Position numbers and translations under genes: made by a program. The notes beneath the pieces are model-generated. The model saw only the letters and a list, made by a program, of their open reading frames with translations, made no database searches and was not told where the DNA came from. From NCBI GenBank assembly GCA_015068035.1, contig SVLI01000006.1, positions 84,982 to 148,981 of the forward strand: a DNA stretch of 64,000 nt. Reading direction: 5' to 3'. Shown piece after piece: positions 35,155-43,864 of the stretch (its first letter is position 1; every line of letters starts with the position of its first letter). Source of the stretch: Oscillospiraceae bacterium (GTDB lineage: Bacteria; Bacillota; Clostridia; Oscillospirales; Oscillospiraceae).

Positions 35155-35173
35155 TTACATAAAGCAATTCGAC

Positions 35174-35286
35174 GTATCTTCTTCCATCCAGACTGTACTG
35201 TCGGTATCGGAGTTGCACCGATTCGGCCACAAGCGTGGTTCGCGGACTTTAACCGCCGGTCGGGAATTTCACCCTGCCCTGAAGAC
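35174..35286 (-). promoter_or_regulatory. FMN riboswitch (RFN element)
   Basis: The minus strand contains the conserved RFN blocks in order: AGGGTGAAATTCCCGACCGG, GGTTAAAGTCCGCGA, GGTGCAACTCCGATACC and GTCTGGATGGAAGAAGA. It is a complete aptamer. Confidence 0.95.
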
Positions 35287-35326
35287 ATCTATACGGTTGT
35301 CATGGCCACTCGCTGGCCACAAAAGC

Positions 35327-35354
35327 AGTATACCATATTTTCAGCAGAATGCAA
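35327..35354 (-). promoter_or_regulatory. Promoter of the ribU transcript
   Basis: Minus strand: TTGCAT (35349-35354), 16 bases, TATACT (35327-35332), about 40 bases before the aptamer. Confidence 0.6.
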
Positions 35355-35377
35355 GTGCTTTTTGCATCCCTGGCCCT

Positions 35378-35406
35378 TTGACATTCCGGGGTGTACGGCG
35401 TACAAT
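35378..35406 (+). promoter_or_regulatory. Promoter of the SLOG/YpsA gene
   Basis: TTGACA at 35378, 17 bases, TACAAT at 35401; divergent from the ribU promoter. Confidence 0.7.
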
Positions 35407-35427
35407 GGAGCTCGGGGGCGAAGAGAC

Positions 35428-35925
35428 ATGGAACGCGAGAGAACCTGCTGCTTTACGGGACACCGGGAAAACAAGCTTCCGTGGCGCGGGAACGAAACGG
35501 ACGCGCGCTGCGTCCAACTGAAAAAAGAGATCAGCCGGGCGCTGGAGCGCGCTTTCCTTTCCGGAATGCGCCATTTCATCTGCGGGATGGCCACCGGCTG
35601 CGATCTGTATTTTGCCGAAGCGGTGCTCGCGCTGCGCGAGAAGCTCCCCGGCATTACGCTGGAAGCCGCGATCCCCTGGGAGGGTCAGGCGCAGAACTGG
35701 TCGCCCGCACAGCGGCGGCGCTATAACGTTTTGCGCGATCTCTGCGATTATGAAACGGTGATTTCGGAAAGCTATACGCCGGACTGCCTCAAGCGGCGCA
35801 ACGAATACATGGTGGACAGTTCCGCGCTCGTGATCGCGGTTTATTCCGGCGCCGCGGGCGGCACGCGCAACACCATGCTCTACGCCATGCGCAAGGGCGT
35901 GGAGCTCTATGAGATCGAGATATAG
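35428..35925 (+). CDS. YpsA-like SLOG-family protein (DUF1273)
   Basis: 165 residues beginning MERERTCCFTGHRENKLPW; the CFTGHR start, FICGMATGCDLYFAEAVL and the C-terminal SGAAGGTRNTMLYA are the glycine-rich nucleotide-binding features of the YpsA branch of the SLOG (DprA-like Rossmann) superfamily. Members are thought to sense or process nucleotide ligands; B. subtilis YpsA has been tied to cell division. It is a single gene with its own promoter and terminator. Confidence 0.8.
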   Translation: MERERTCCFTGHRENKLPWRGNETDARCVQLKKEISRALERAFLSGMRHFICGMATGCDLYFAEAVLALREKLPGITLEAAIPWEGQAQNWSPAQRRRYNVLRDLCDYETVISESYTPDCLKRRNEYMVDSSALVIAVYSGAAGGTRNTMLYAMRKGVELYEIEI

Positions 35926-35953
35926 GTTTACATAACGCAAGAATGCGAACATA

Positions 35954-35986
35954 AAAGGGCGTCGGCACATTGGCCGACGCCCTTTT
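35954..35986. terminator. Bidirectional terminator
   Basis: AAAGGGCGTCGGC/GCCGACGCCCTTT stem with T-run, between the SLOG gene and the convergent nitroreductase. Confidence 0.85.
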
Positions 35987-36028
35987 TGCGCTTGCGTGAA
36001 CTTGCTGCCGAACGCTTGCGCACCCGGC

Positions 36029-36541
36029 TTACAGCGTGATGACCAGCTCTTCCTCGCTGCGGCACACGGCGTGCTTTTCGGAAGCTTCAGCGTCCGCTGC
36101 GGGGTAACCGAGGGGCATCAGCGCGGTGGGCACGATGTTCTCCGGCAGAGCAAAGACCTCCGAAAGCTTGGCGGAATCGAAGAACATGACCCAGGTGGTG
36201 CCGAGGCCGAGCTCGGCCGCCTGCAGCATCATGTGCGTGGCAACGATGCTCGCGTCAATGTCGCCGCTGGATTTTCCGTCAAAAGAACGCTTCCAGCAGG
36301 TGTTTGTGTCGTGGCAGATCATCAGCATGATGGGCGCGCCGAAGTGACAGGGGGTGCAGTCGCGCACCTTCTCCATGGCCTCTTCACTTTTGATTACGTA
36401 GATTTTCTGGGGCTGGAAATTGACCGCTGTCGGCGCGAGATGTCCGGCCTTGAGCACCTTGGCAAGCACCTCGTCTTCAACGGGCCTGGGGTCAAACTTG
36501 CGGACGGAATAGCGGTCCGCTGCGAGTTTCAGAAACTCCAT
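36029..36541 (-). CDS. Nitroreductase-family FMN oxidoreductase
   Basis: 170 residues, a compact member. RYSVRKFDPRPV binds the FMN phosphate, GHLAPTAVNFQP and GLGTTWVMFF are family motifs, and the C-terminal MPLGYPAAD closes the fold. It probably reduces nitro, quinone or flavin substrates with NAD(P)H; the physiological substrate is unknown. A good RBS (AGGGAGGG) lies before the ATG at 36541. Confidence 0.85.
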   Translation of the reverse strand: MEFLKLAADRYSVRKFDPRPVEDEVLAKVLKAGHLAPTAVNFQPQKIYVIKSEEAMEKVRDCTPCHFGAPIMLMICHDTNTCWKRSFDGKSSGDIDASIVATHMMLQAAELGLGTTWVMFFDSAKLSEVFALPENIVPTALMPLGYPAADAEASEKHAVCRSEEELVITL

Positions 36542-36576
36542 CGAAATACCCTCCCTGTATTGTTTGTGTTGCTTCC

Positions 36577-36605
36577 ATTAAACCACGGCCGGAGGGGTTT
36601 GTAAA
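36577..36605 (-). promoter_or_regulatory. Promoter of the nitroreductase gene
   Basis: Minus strand: TTTACA (36600-36605), 17 bases, TTTAAT (36577-36582). Confidence 0.55.
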
Positions 36606-36633
36606 CAGCGCCTTGCGCGTGCTTTACCTTTGC

Positions 36634-36662
36634 TTGACACGGCCCTGCCGATGGACTAAAAT
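36634..36662 (+). promoter_or_regulatory. Promoter of the TrmH-family gene
   Basis: TTGACA at 36634, 17 bases, TAAAAT at 36657; back to back with the nitroreductase promoter. Confidence 0.7.
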
Positions 36663-36747
36663 CGGGAAAAGGGAAATGCTGTGCGCCGCGGCGCTTTGCC
36701 TGCTGCGGCGTTTTGTTTGCCTTAACACAGAAACAGGAAGTGTAGCT

Positions 36748-37569
36748 ATGGCCATTGTCAGAGAGATTACGGATTTTTCCGCACCGGAACTGGATGTCTA
36801 TGCCCGGCTGACGGAAAATCAGCTCGTCAACCGCGCCGACCCCGCAAACGGACTTTTCATTGCCGAAAGTCCGCTGGTGATTGGCAGGGCGCTGGACGCG
36901 GGGTTCGAGCCCGTGTCTTTCCTGATGGAGAGCCGCCACGTTGAAGGGAAGGCCGCCGAGATCCTCGCGCGCTGCCGGGCGGATATACCCGTCTATGCCG
37001 CGGAGCTGGAGGTGCTCACGCAGCTCACGGGCTTTCATCTGACACGCGGTATGCTCTGCGCCATGCGCCGTCCGCTCTTGCCCTCTGCAAAAGAGGTCTG
37101 CACCGGCGCACGGCGGATTGCCGTGCTGGAAAACGTTGTAAATCCGACGAATCTGGGCGCCATCTTTCGTTCCGCCGCAGCTTTGGGTATGGACGCGGTG
37201 CTGCTCACGAGCGCCGGGAGCGACCCGTTTTATCGCCGTGCGCTGCGCGTGAGTATGGGCACGGTTTTTCAGGTTCCCTGGGCCTATCTGCCGGAGGATG
37301 AGCCATGGACAGAGCTGCTGCATACCCTCGGTTTTCAGACCGCGGCCATGGCGCTGCGGGAGGATGCCATGGAGCTTTCGGATGCCCGACTGGCGGGAAT
37401 TGATAAGCTTGCGCTTGTGCTCGGCACGGAGGGGGACGGCCTGAAACCGGAAACGGTTGCGCACTGCGATTACACCGTGCGCATCCCCATGTCGCACGGC
37501 GTGGATTCCCTCAACGTCGCCGCTGCGAGTGCGGTGGCGTTTTACCAGCTTGGCACGCTGCACAGATAA
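36748..37569 (+). CDS. TrmH/SpoU-family RNA 2'-O-methyltransferase
   Basis: 273 residues from the ATG at 36748 (AGGAAG upstream). The N-terminal RNA-binding domain includes ENQLVNRADPANGLFIAESPLVIGRALD, and the C-terminal SPOUT knot shows ENVVNPTNLGAIFRSAAALGMDAVLL, LVLGTEGDGL and IPMSHGVDSLNVAAASAVAFY, the three SpoU motifs. It uses SAM to methylate ribose in rRNA or tRNA; the exact position is not predictable. Confidence 0.9.
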   Translation: MAIVREITDFSAPELDVYARLTENQLVNRADPANGLFIAESPLVIGRALDAGFEPVSFLMESRHVEGKAAEILARCRADIPVYAAELEVLTQLTGFHLTRGMLCAMRRPLLPSAKEVCTGARRIAVLENVVNPTNLGAIFRSAAALGMDAVLLTSAGSDPFYRRALRVSMGTVFQVPWAYLPEDEPWTELLHTLGFQTAAMALREDAMELSDARLAGIDKLALVLGTEGDGLKPETVAHCDYTVRIPMSHGVDSLNVAAASAVAFYQLGTLHR

Positions 37570-37575
37570 AAAATA

Positions 37576-37609
37576 AAGGCGAAGGGACGGAAGCCCCTTC
37601 GCCTTTTTT
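37576..37609 (+). terminator. Intrinsic terminator
   Basis: AAGGCGAAGGG/CCCTTCGCCTT stem followed by six Ts, seven bases after the methyltransferase stop. Confidence 0.85.
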
Positions 37610-37736
37610 GGAATGACGGAAGCTGTGCGGGATGTTGCTGTCCGTATGAAGCGGACGTCTGCCCGCGAGGGAGATTTTTTCTGTCGGGAAAAGGCAGATT
37701 TTTTTCGATCAGGACGAACATTCTGCAGCAGACTAC

Positions 37737-37766
37737 TTGAAAGAATGGACATATATCTGTTATAAT
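37737..37766 (+). promoter_or_regulatory. Promoter of the CofE-like gene
   Basis: TTGAAA at 37737, 18-base spacer, perfect TATAAT at 37761. Confidence 0.75.
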
Positions 37767-37772
37767 AGTGCG

Positions 37773-37974
37773 GAGTTTCCAAATTGAGTTCTCCATATGC
37801 ATTTCCGTCTGCCGGGAGCGGGTGCGCGCTTGCTCCGATAAGCGGAAGTTGCGGCGCAAGGACATCTCCGGCAGAGCCGGATTTTCCGGTTGCCGGAACG
37901 CCTGTGACCGTCGTGAGCCTGTCTCGCTGACCCCGGCGGAGCGGAAATAAATTATCAAAGGATAGTGTATTGAT
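37773..37974 (+). promoter_or_regulatory. Long GC-rich leader of unknown role
   Basis: About 200 nt lie between the promoter and the CofE-like start. Several short complementary GC stretches (TGCCGGGAG, CTCCGGCAG, GCCGGATTTTCCGG, CCGGCGGAG) could fold. There is no match to riboswitch consensuses I know and no internal terminator with a T-run. It may be a structured regulatory leader. The gap 37618-37736 holds nothing I recognise. Confidence 0.35.
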
Positions 37975-39177
37975 ATGAGTAACCAAGAACGCAAAGTAGG
38001 CACCGTTTCCCGGGGCATCCGCTGCCCCATCATCCGGGAGGGGGATGACCTGGCGAGCATCGTAACCACCAGCGTGCTGGAAGCGGCGGAAAGCGAAGGT
38101 TTTGCGCTGCGTGACCGCGATGTGATTGCGATTACGGAATCCATCGTCGCGCGCTCCCAAGGCAACTACGCCTCCGTTGCAGACATTGCCGCCGACGTCC
38201 GGGAAAAGCTGGGCGGCGGCACCATCGGTGTCATGTTCCCCATTTTGTCCCGCAACCGCTTTGCCATTTGCCTGCGCGGTATTGCCATGGGCGCGAAAAA
38301 GGTGGTTCTGATGCTCAGTTATCCCTCCGACGAGGTGGGCAACGAGCTGGTCAGCCTGGACAAGCTGGACGAGGCCGGTGTGAACCCCTATTCGGACGTG
38401 CTGACGCTGGACCGCTACCGTGAGCTCTTCGGCGTGAACCGCCACGAATTCACCGGCGTGGACTATGTTGAATACTACGGCAACATCATTCGCGAGGCTG
38501 GGGCAGAGGCGGAGATCATCTTTGCCAACCGTCCGGAGGCCATGCTGCGCTATGCAGACCATATCCTGACCTGTGACATCCATACCCGCGCACGCACCAA
38601 GCGCCTGCTGCTCTCCGGCGGTGCGAAGGTCGTCTGCGGTCTGGACGATATTATGACGGCCTCCGTCAACGGAAGCGGCTTCAATGTACGCTACGGTCTG
38701 CTGGGCTCCAACAAGTCCACGGAGGATAAGATCAAGCTCTTCCCCCGGGAGTGCAAGGATCTGGTGCTGGAGATTCAGGCGCGGATTCTGAACGCTACCG
38801 GAAAACACGTGGAGGTCATGGTCTACGGTGACGGTGCTTTCAAGGATCCCCAGGGCAAGATCTGGGAGCTGGCCGACCCCGTGGTTTCGCCTGCTTATAC
38901 GGACGGCCTTGTGGGCACGCCCAATGAGCTCAAGCTCAAATATCTTGCGGACAATGACTTCAAGGATCTTTCGGGCGAGGCACTCAAACAGGCCATCTCG
39001 GACAGCATCCGCAAAAAAGAGGATAACCTTGTGGGCAACATGGTGTCCCAGGGCACCACGCCGCGCCAGCTGACCGACCTGATCGGCTCGCTCTGCGATT
39101 TGACCAGCGGCTCCGGCGACAAGGGTACCCCGGTTGTGCTGGTGCAGGGTTATTTCGACAACTACACCAACGCGTAA
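37975..39177 (+). CDS. Coenzyme F420-0:L-glutamate ligase-like (CofE family) protein
   Basis: 400 residues. It contains the CofE fold features: IRCPIIREGDDLASIV, ITESIVARSQGNY, and a central domain ending GSGDKGTPVVLVQGYFDNYT. In methanogens and actinobacteria CofE adds glutamates to F420. This genome region shows no other F420 gene, and Firmicutes homologues of this length have no settled function; gamma-glutamylation of another cofactor is an inference. It sits just ahead of the pyr operon with 268 bases and hairpins between. Confidence 0.75.
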   Translation: MSNQERKVGTVSRGIRCPIIREGDDLASIVTTSVLEAAESEGFALRDRDVIAITESIVARSQGNYASVADIAADVREKLGGGTIGVMFPILSRNRFAICLRGIAMGAKKVVLMLSYPSDEVGNELVSLDKLDEAGVNPYSDVLTLDRYRELFGVNRHEFTGVDYVEYYGNIIREAGAEAEIIFANRPEAMLRYADHILTCDIHTRARTKRLLLSGGAKVVCGLDDIMTASVNGSGFNVRYGLLGSNKSTEDKIKLFPRECKDLVLEIQARILNATGKHVEVMVYGDGAFKDPQGKIWELADPVVSPAYTDGLVGTPNELKLKYLADNDFKDLSGEALKQAISDSIRKKEDNLVGNMVSQGTTPRQLTDLIGSLCDLTSGSGDKGTPVVLVQGYFDNYTNA

Positions 39178-39445
39178 AAACAGAGGCAGCGCGGCGGAAT
39201 CCGTCTTTTCGGAAAAAGCCGGCTGCTGCATGCCGAAGTTCCGGCTGATTTTATGAAATCATCCGGAACTTCCGGATATCTTCCGCAGCGGGACAAAGTC
39301 ACCTGCGCGGGGCAAAATGCGCCGGAAATCAAAGGGGCTTTCCGAAACGCGGGAGGTAGACGGATCCCGGCGAAGAAAAAACATCCGCATCTGCGGATGT
39401 TACAGAATATTTTCGGCAAATGAGAGAAAGAGAGGCGCGAACGAC
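39178..39445 (+). other. Intergenic region ahead of the pyr operon with two hairpins
   Basis: It holds a long hairpin at 39235-39272 (arms GAAGTTCCGG/CCGGAACTTC with an inner TGATTT/AAATCA stem) and a second at 39380-39401 (AACATCCGCA/TGCGGATGTT). Neither has a plus-strand T-run; the second is followed by Ts only on the minus strand. No PyrR-binding loop or clear promoter was seen, so control of the operon is unresolved. Confidence 0.5.
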
Positions 39446-40645
39446 ATGGAGAAAAACGTAAAAACCGTCATGACCGACGCCGCCTCCTTTGCCCTGGCAG
39501 AGGCTTATTTGCAGTCCCATGATCTCATGCTGCCCGCGGGCGAATATACGGTGTTTCCCGGTTTCTGTGATGTGCATGTGCACTTCCGCGAGCCGGGTTT
39601 TTCTTATAAGGGTACGGTCCGCAGTGGCTCCCGCGCCGCGGCGCGGGGTGGGTACACTGCAGTGTGCACCATGCCGAACCTGTCCCCGGTGCCGGACTCT
39701 GCTGAGAATATGCAGCGGCAGCTCGATATTATAAGCCGGGACGCTGCCATCGCGGCCTATCCCTATGCCGCCATCACGGTCGGCGAGCTCGGAGAGCAGC
39801 TTTCGGATATGGAAAACCTGGCTGCAAAGTGCATCGCCTTTTCCGATGACGGCCGCGGCGTTCAGGAAGAAGAGATGATGGAGCGCGCCATGCGCAAAGC
39901 CAAAAGTCTCGGTAAAATGATCGTGGCGCACTGTGAGGTCAATGATCTGCTGCACGGCGGCTATATCCACGACGGCGCCTATGCGCGTGCCCACGGGCAC
40001 CGCGGCATCTGTTCGGAAAGCGAATGGCGGCAGGTGGAGCGGGATCTGCGTCTTGCAGCGGATACCGGCTGCAAATACCATGTCTGCCACATCTCCACGA
40101 AGGAGAGCGTCGCCCTCATCCGGGAAGCGAAAAGCGCGGGCGTGGATGTGACGTGCGAGACAGCGCCGCACTATCTCACGCTGGACGATGGCTGTCTGCA
40201 GGAAGACGGGCGCTTCAAAATGAACCCGCCGCTGCGCTCGGCGGCGGACCGGGAGGCTTTGCTGGAGGGCGTGCTGGACGGAACGGTTGACATGATTGCA
40301 ACCGACCATGCCCCCCACAGCGTGCAGGAAAAAGCACAGGGGCTTGAGAAAAGCCCGTTTGGCATCGTGGGGCTGGAAACGGCTTTGCCTGTGCTGTACA
40401 CCCGGCTGGTAAAGTCCGGCGTTTTGTCCATGCAGCGGCTTTTGGAACTGCTGGTCTATGCGCCGCGCCGCCGTTTCGGCATTCCGGAGGACAGAAGCTT
40501 TTCCCTCTGGCGGCTGGATGAGGCGTTTACCGTCCAGCCGGACGCGTTCCTTTCCCTTGGGCGGGCAACGCCCTACGCGGGGGAGCGTCTGCTCGGCGTG
40601 AATTACCTTACGGTCTTGAACGGAAAGGCCGTTTATGAGAGATAA
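39446..40645 (+). CDS. pyrC: Dihydroorotase
   Basis: 399 residues from the ATG at 39446. It closes carbamoyl-aspartate to dihydroorotate, step three of UMP synthesis. Metal motifs: FCDVHVHFREPG near residue 50, the histidines in IVAHCEV and CHISTKES, and ATDHAPHS near residue 287. The KCIAFSDDG segment stands where the carboxylated lysine is usually found in class I enzymes. First gene of the pyr operon; carB follows 33 bases later. Confidence 0.93.
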   Translation: MEKNVKTVMTDAASFALAEAYLQSHDLMLPAGEYTVFPGFCDVHVHFREPGFSYKGTVRSGSRAAARGGYTAVCTMPNLSPVPDSAENMQRQLDIISRDAAIAAYPYAAITVGELGEQLSDMENLAAKCIAFSDDGRGVQEEEMMERAMRKAKSLGKMIVAHCEVNDLLHGGYIHDGAYARAHGHRGICSESEWRQVERDLRLAADTGCKYHVCHISTKESVALIREAKSAGVDVTCETAPHYLTLDDGCLQEDGRFKMNPPLRSAADREALLEGVLDGTVDMIATDHAPHSVQEKAQGLEKSPFGIVGLETALPVLYTRLVKSGVLSMQRLLELLVYAPRRRFGIPEDRSFSLWRLDEAFTVQPDAFLSLGRATPYAGERLLGVNYLTVLNGKAVYER

Positions 40646-40678
40646 AAACTTTATTGAGATATATTTCGGGAGGCTATT

Positions 40679-43600
40679 ATGGCAAAGAGAACGGATCTGA
40701 AAAAAATACTGATCATCGGCTCCGGTCCCATCGTGATCGGTCAGGCTGCGGAATTTGACTACGCCGGAACGCAGGCATGCCTGGCGCTGAAGGAAGAGGG
40801 CTATGAGGTGGTGCTGGTCAACTCCAACCCTGCCACCATCATGACCGATACCACCATTGCCGACAAGGTGTATATGGAGCCTCTGACGCTGGAATACATG
40901 GCTAAAATCCTGCGCTACGAGCGGCCGGATGCCATTCTGCCCGGCATCGGCGGACAGACGGGTCTGAATCTGGCCATGCAGCTGGAAAAGAAGGGCGTTT
41001 TGCGTGAATGCCGCGTGGAGCTGTTGGGCACCTCCAGCGAAAGCATCGAGCGCGCGGAGGACAGAGAGATGTTCAAGGAGCTTTGCCAGTCCATCGGTGA
41101 GCCCACCATCCCCTCCGAAATCACCTACAACCTGCAGGAGGCCAGAGAGGCTGCGCGCCGTATCGGCTATCCCGTGGTGCTGCGCCCCGCCTTTACGCTC
41201 GGCGGCACCGGCGGCGGCTTTGCCAATAACGAGGAAGAGCTTGCAGAGATCGGCCTCAACGCCTTCAAGCTCTCTCCCGTGCATCAGGTGCTGATCGAAA
41301 AGAGCGTCAAGGGCTATAAGGAGATCGAGTTTGAGGTCATGCGCGATGCCAGCGACTGCGCCATCACCATCTGCGGCATGGAAAACATCGACCCCGTGGG
41401 CGTACATACCGGCGACTCTGTCGTTGTGGCCCCGATTCTGACGCTCAATGACCATGACCTGAAGATGCTCAATGACAGCGCCATCAAGCTCATCCGTGAG
41501 CTGAAGATCGAGGGCGGCTGCAATGTGCAGTTCGCGCTCAATCCCAAAACCAGCGAATATTACCTCATTGAGGTGAATCCCCGCGTGTCCCGCTCCTCTG
41601 CGCTGGCGTCCAAGGCCAGCGGATACCCCATTGCCCGCGTAACGGCGAAGATCGCCGTGGGTATGTCTCTGGCTGAGATCGACGTGGCCGGCGGCAAGGG
41701 CAATGCAGAGCCCAAATTGGACTATATCGTGGCCAAGTTCCCGCGTTTCCCCTTCGATAAATTCGCCTCTGCGCCCAATCTGCTGGGCACGCAGATGAAG
41801 GCCACGGGTGAGGTTATGGGCATCGGCTCCAATCTGGAGGAGTGCCTGCTCAAATCCGTCCGCTCGCTGGAGATCGGCGTGAACCACCTGCACATGGCCA
41901 AATTTGATGACATGAGCCGCGAGGAGCTGCTGGAGTATCTGCAGGAGTTCCGCTCGGATAACATCTTTGCCATCACGCAGCTGCTGCGCATGGGCACCTC
42001 CGTGGAGGAGATCCATGCGGTGACGAAGATCACCCCGTATTTCCTGGAGTCCTTCGGGCGCATTGTGGAGATGGAAAACAGACTCCGCGAAAATGTCGGC
42101 TCGGCAGAGATCCTGCGCGAGGCAAAGGTCATGGGCTTCTCGGATCCGTATATTGCCCGGCTGTGGGGCACGGACGAGCTTTCCGTCTGCCGCACCCGCA
42201 AGGAAAACGGCATTGTGCCCGTGTTCCGCATGGTGGATACGCTGCATACCGGAACCTATATCCCGTATCTGTATTCCTCCTATACCGGTGAAAACGATTC
42301 CCGCCTGACGGATCGGAAAAAGGTGATCGTGCTCGGCGCCGGCCCCATCCGCATCGGACAGGGTGTGGAGTTTGACTATTCCACCGTCCATGCCGTCGGC
42401 ACCATCCGCAACGTGGGCTATGAATCCATCATCATCAACAACAACCCCGAAACCGTTTCCACGGACTATACCTGCGCGGACAAGCTGTATTTCGAGCCGC
42501 TGACGCCGGAAGACGTGATGAATATCGTGGACTTTGAGCAGCCGGAGGGCGTCATTGCCTCTCTGGGCGGGCAGACGGCCATCAATCTGGCGGACCCGCT
42601 GATGCGCCGGGGCGTAAAGATCATCGGCACCGACTGCGCGGCCATTGACCGGGCGGAAAACCGCGATCTGTTTGAAAAGCTGCTTGAGGAGCTGAACATT
42701 CCGCAGCCGCAGGGCCGCGCGGTGACCAGAATTGAGGACGGCATCGAGGCCGCCGCCCGGATCGGGTATCCTGTGTTGGTGCGTCCCAGCTTCGTGCTGG
42801 GCGGACGCGCCATGCAGATCGTGGCCGACGAAGAGCAGCTTCGCCACTATCTCAAGACGGCTGTTGAGATCGATGAGGACAAGCCCGTGCTGGTGGACAA
42901 GTACATCAGCGGTAAAGAGGTGGAGGTTGACGCCATCTGTGACGGGCGGGATGTGTTCGTGCCCGGCATTATGGAGCTGGTGGAAAGAACCGGCATCCAT
43001 TCCGGCGACTCCATCAGTGTGTATCCGTCCTTCAGCATTTCGGACAAGGTCAAGGGCACGATTCTGGGTTATGCCAAAAAGCTGGGTCTGGGAATCGGCA
43101 TTGTCGGATTGTATAACATCCAGTTCATTGTGGACGAAAAGGATGATGTGTATATCATTGAGGTCAATCCCCGTTCCTCCCGCACCGTACCCTTCCTGTC
43201 CAAAGCCACGGGCTATTCCCTGGCAGACATCGCCACCGAGGTCATCATGGGCAGAAGCCTGAAGGAGCAGGGCATCTTTGACCTGTACCCGGAGGAGAAA
43301 AAGAGATGGTATGTCAAGGTGCCGGTGTTCTCCTTCAACAAGATCCGGGGTCTGGATGCCTACCTGTCGCCCGAGATGAAGTCCACGGGCGAGGCCATCG
43401 GTTATGACGATAAGCTCAACCGCGCCCTCTATAAGGCGCTGCAGGCTTCCGGTGTGCATCTGCAGAATTACGGAACGGTGTTTGCCACCATCGCGGATAA
43501 GGACAAGGCGGAAGCGCTGCCCCTGATCCGTCGCTTCTATGATCTTGGCTTCAACATTGAGGCCACCGAGGGTACGGCAAGGTACCTGAAAGAAAACGGC

Positions 43601-43852
43601 ATTCGCACGCATATTCTCAAGAAAATCAAGGACGGCAGCGAAGAAATTTGCGAGTCCATCCGTCAGGGCCACATCGCCTATGTCATCAATACCAGCAGCA
43701 TCGGCGGCGGCTACCAGATGCGCGATGGCTATCAGATCCGCAAATGCGCAACGGAATGCAACGTGACCATCTTTACCTCGCTTGATACGGTGAAGGCGCT
43801 GCTGGACGTGCTGGATGAGACCACGCTGCGCATCTCCACCATTGACGCATAA
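40679..43852 (+). CDS. carB: Carbamoyl-phosphate synthase large subunit
   Basis: 1,057 residues, normal full length. Two ATP-grasp halves are clear: GSGPIVIGQAAEFDYAGTQA at the start and GAGPIRIGQGVEFDYSTVHA from about residue 550, then the C-terminal MGS-like allosteric domain (NYGTVFATIADKDKAEAL...). It makes carbamoyl phosphate from bicarbonate, ammonia and 2 ATP. The glutaminase subunit CarA is not in this window and must be elsewhere or replaced by free ammonia. RBS GGGAGG. Confidence 0.95.
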   Translation: MAKRTDLKKILIIGSGPIVIGQAAEFDYAGTQACLALKEEGYEVVLVNSNPATIMTDTTIADKVYMEPLTLEYMAKILRYERPDAILPGIGGQTGLNLAMQLEKKGVLRECRVELLGTSSESIERAEDREMFKELCQSIGEPTIPSEITYNLQEAREAARRIGYPVVLRPAFTLGGTGGGFANNEEELAEIGLNAFKLSPVHQVLIEKSVKGYKEIEFEVMRDASDCAITICGMENIDPVGVHTGDSVVVAPILTLNDHDLKMLNDSAIKLIRELKIEGGCNVQFALNPKTSEYYLIEVNPRVSRSSALASKASGYPIARVTAKIAVGMSLAEIDVAGGKGNAEPKLDYIVAKFPRFPFDKFASAPNLLGTQMKATGEVMGIGSNLEECLLKSVRSLEIGVNHLHMAKFDDMSREELLEYLQEFRSDNIFAITQLLRMGTSVEEIHAVTKITPYFLESFGRIVEMENRLRENVGSAEILREAKVMGFSDPYIARLWGTDELSVCRTRKENGIVPVFRMVDTLHTGTYIPYLYSSYTGENDSRLTDRKKVIVLGAGPIRIGQGVEFDYSTVHAVGTIRNVGYESIIINNNPETVSTDYTCADKLYFEPLTPEDVMNIVDFEQPEGVIASLGGQTAINLADPLMRRGVKIIGTDCAAIDRAENRDLFEKLLEELNIPQPQGRAVTRIEDGIEAAARIGYPVLVRPSFVLGGRAMQIVADEEQLRHYLKTAVEIDEDKPVLVDKYISGKEVEVDAICDGRDVFVPGIMELVERTGIHSGDSISVYPSFSISDKVKGTILGYAKKLGLGIGIVGLYNIQFIVDEKDDVYIIEVNPRSSRTVPFLSKATGYSLADIATEVIMGRSLKEQGIFDLYPEEKKRWYVKVPVFSFNKIRGLDAYLSPEMKSTGEAIGYDDKLNRALYKALQASGVHLQNYGTVFATIADKDKAEALPLIRRFYDLGFNIEATEGTARYLKENGIRTHILKKIKDGSEEICESIRQGHIAYVINTSSIGGGYQMRDGYQIRKCATECNVTIFTSLDTVKALLDVLDETTLRISTIDA

Positions 43853-43864
43853 GAGGAAGCTGTC

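Noticed and set aside
37773..37974. THF or other known riboswitch before the CofE-like gene
   Set aside because: I could not match the conserved blocks of any riboswitch class I know, so I left it as an unexplained leader.
36529..39231. 900-codon minus-strand frame opposite trmH-like and CofE-like genes
   Set aside because: Crosses terminators and promoters, has no motifs, and is a shadow of plus-strand genes.
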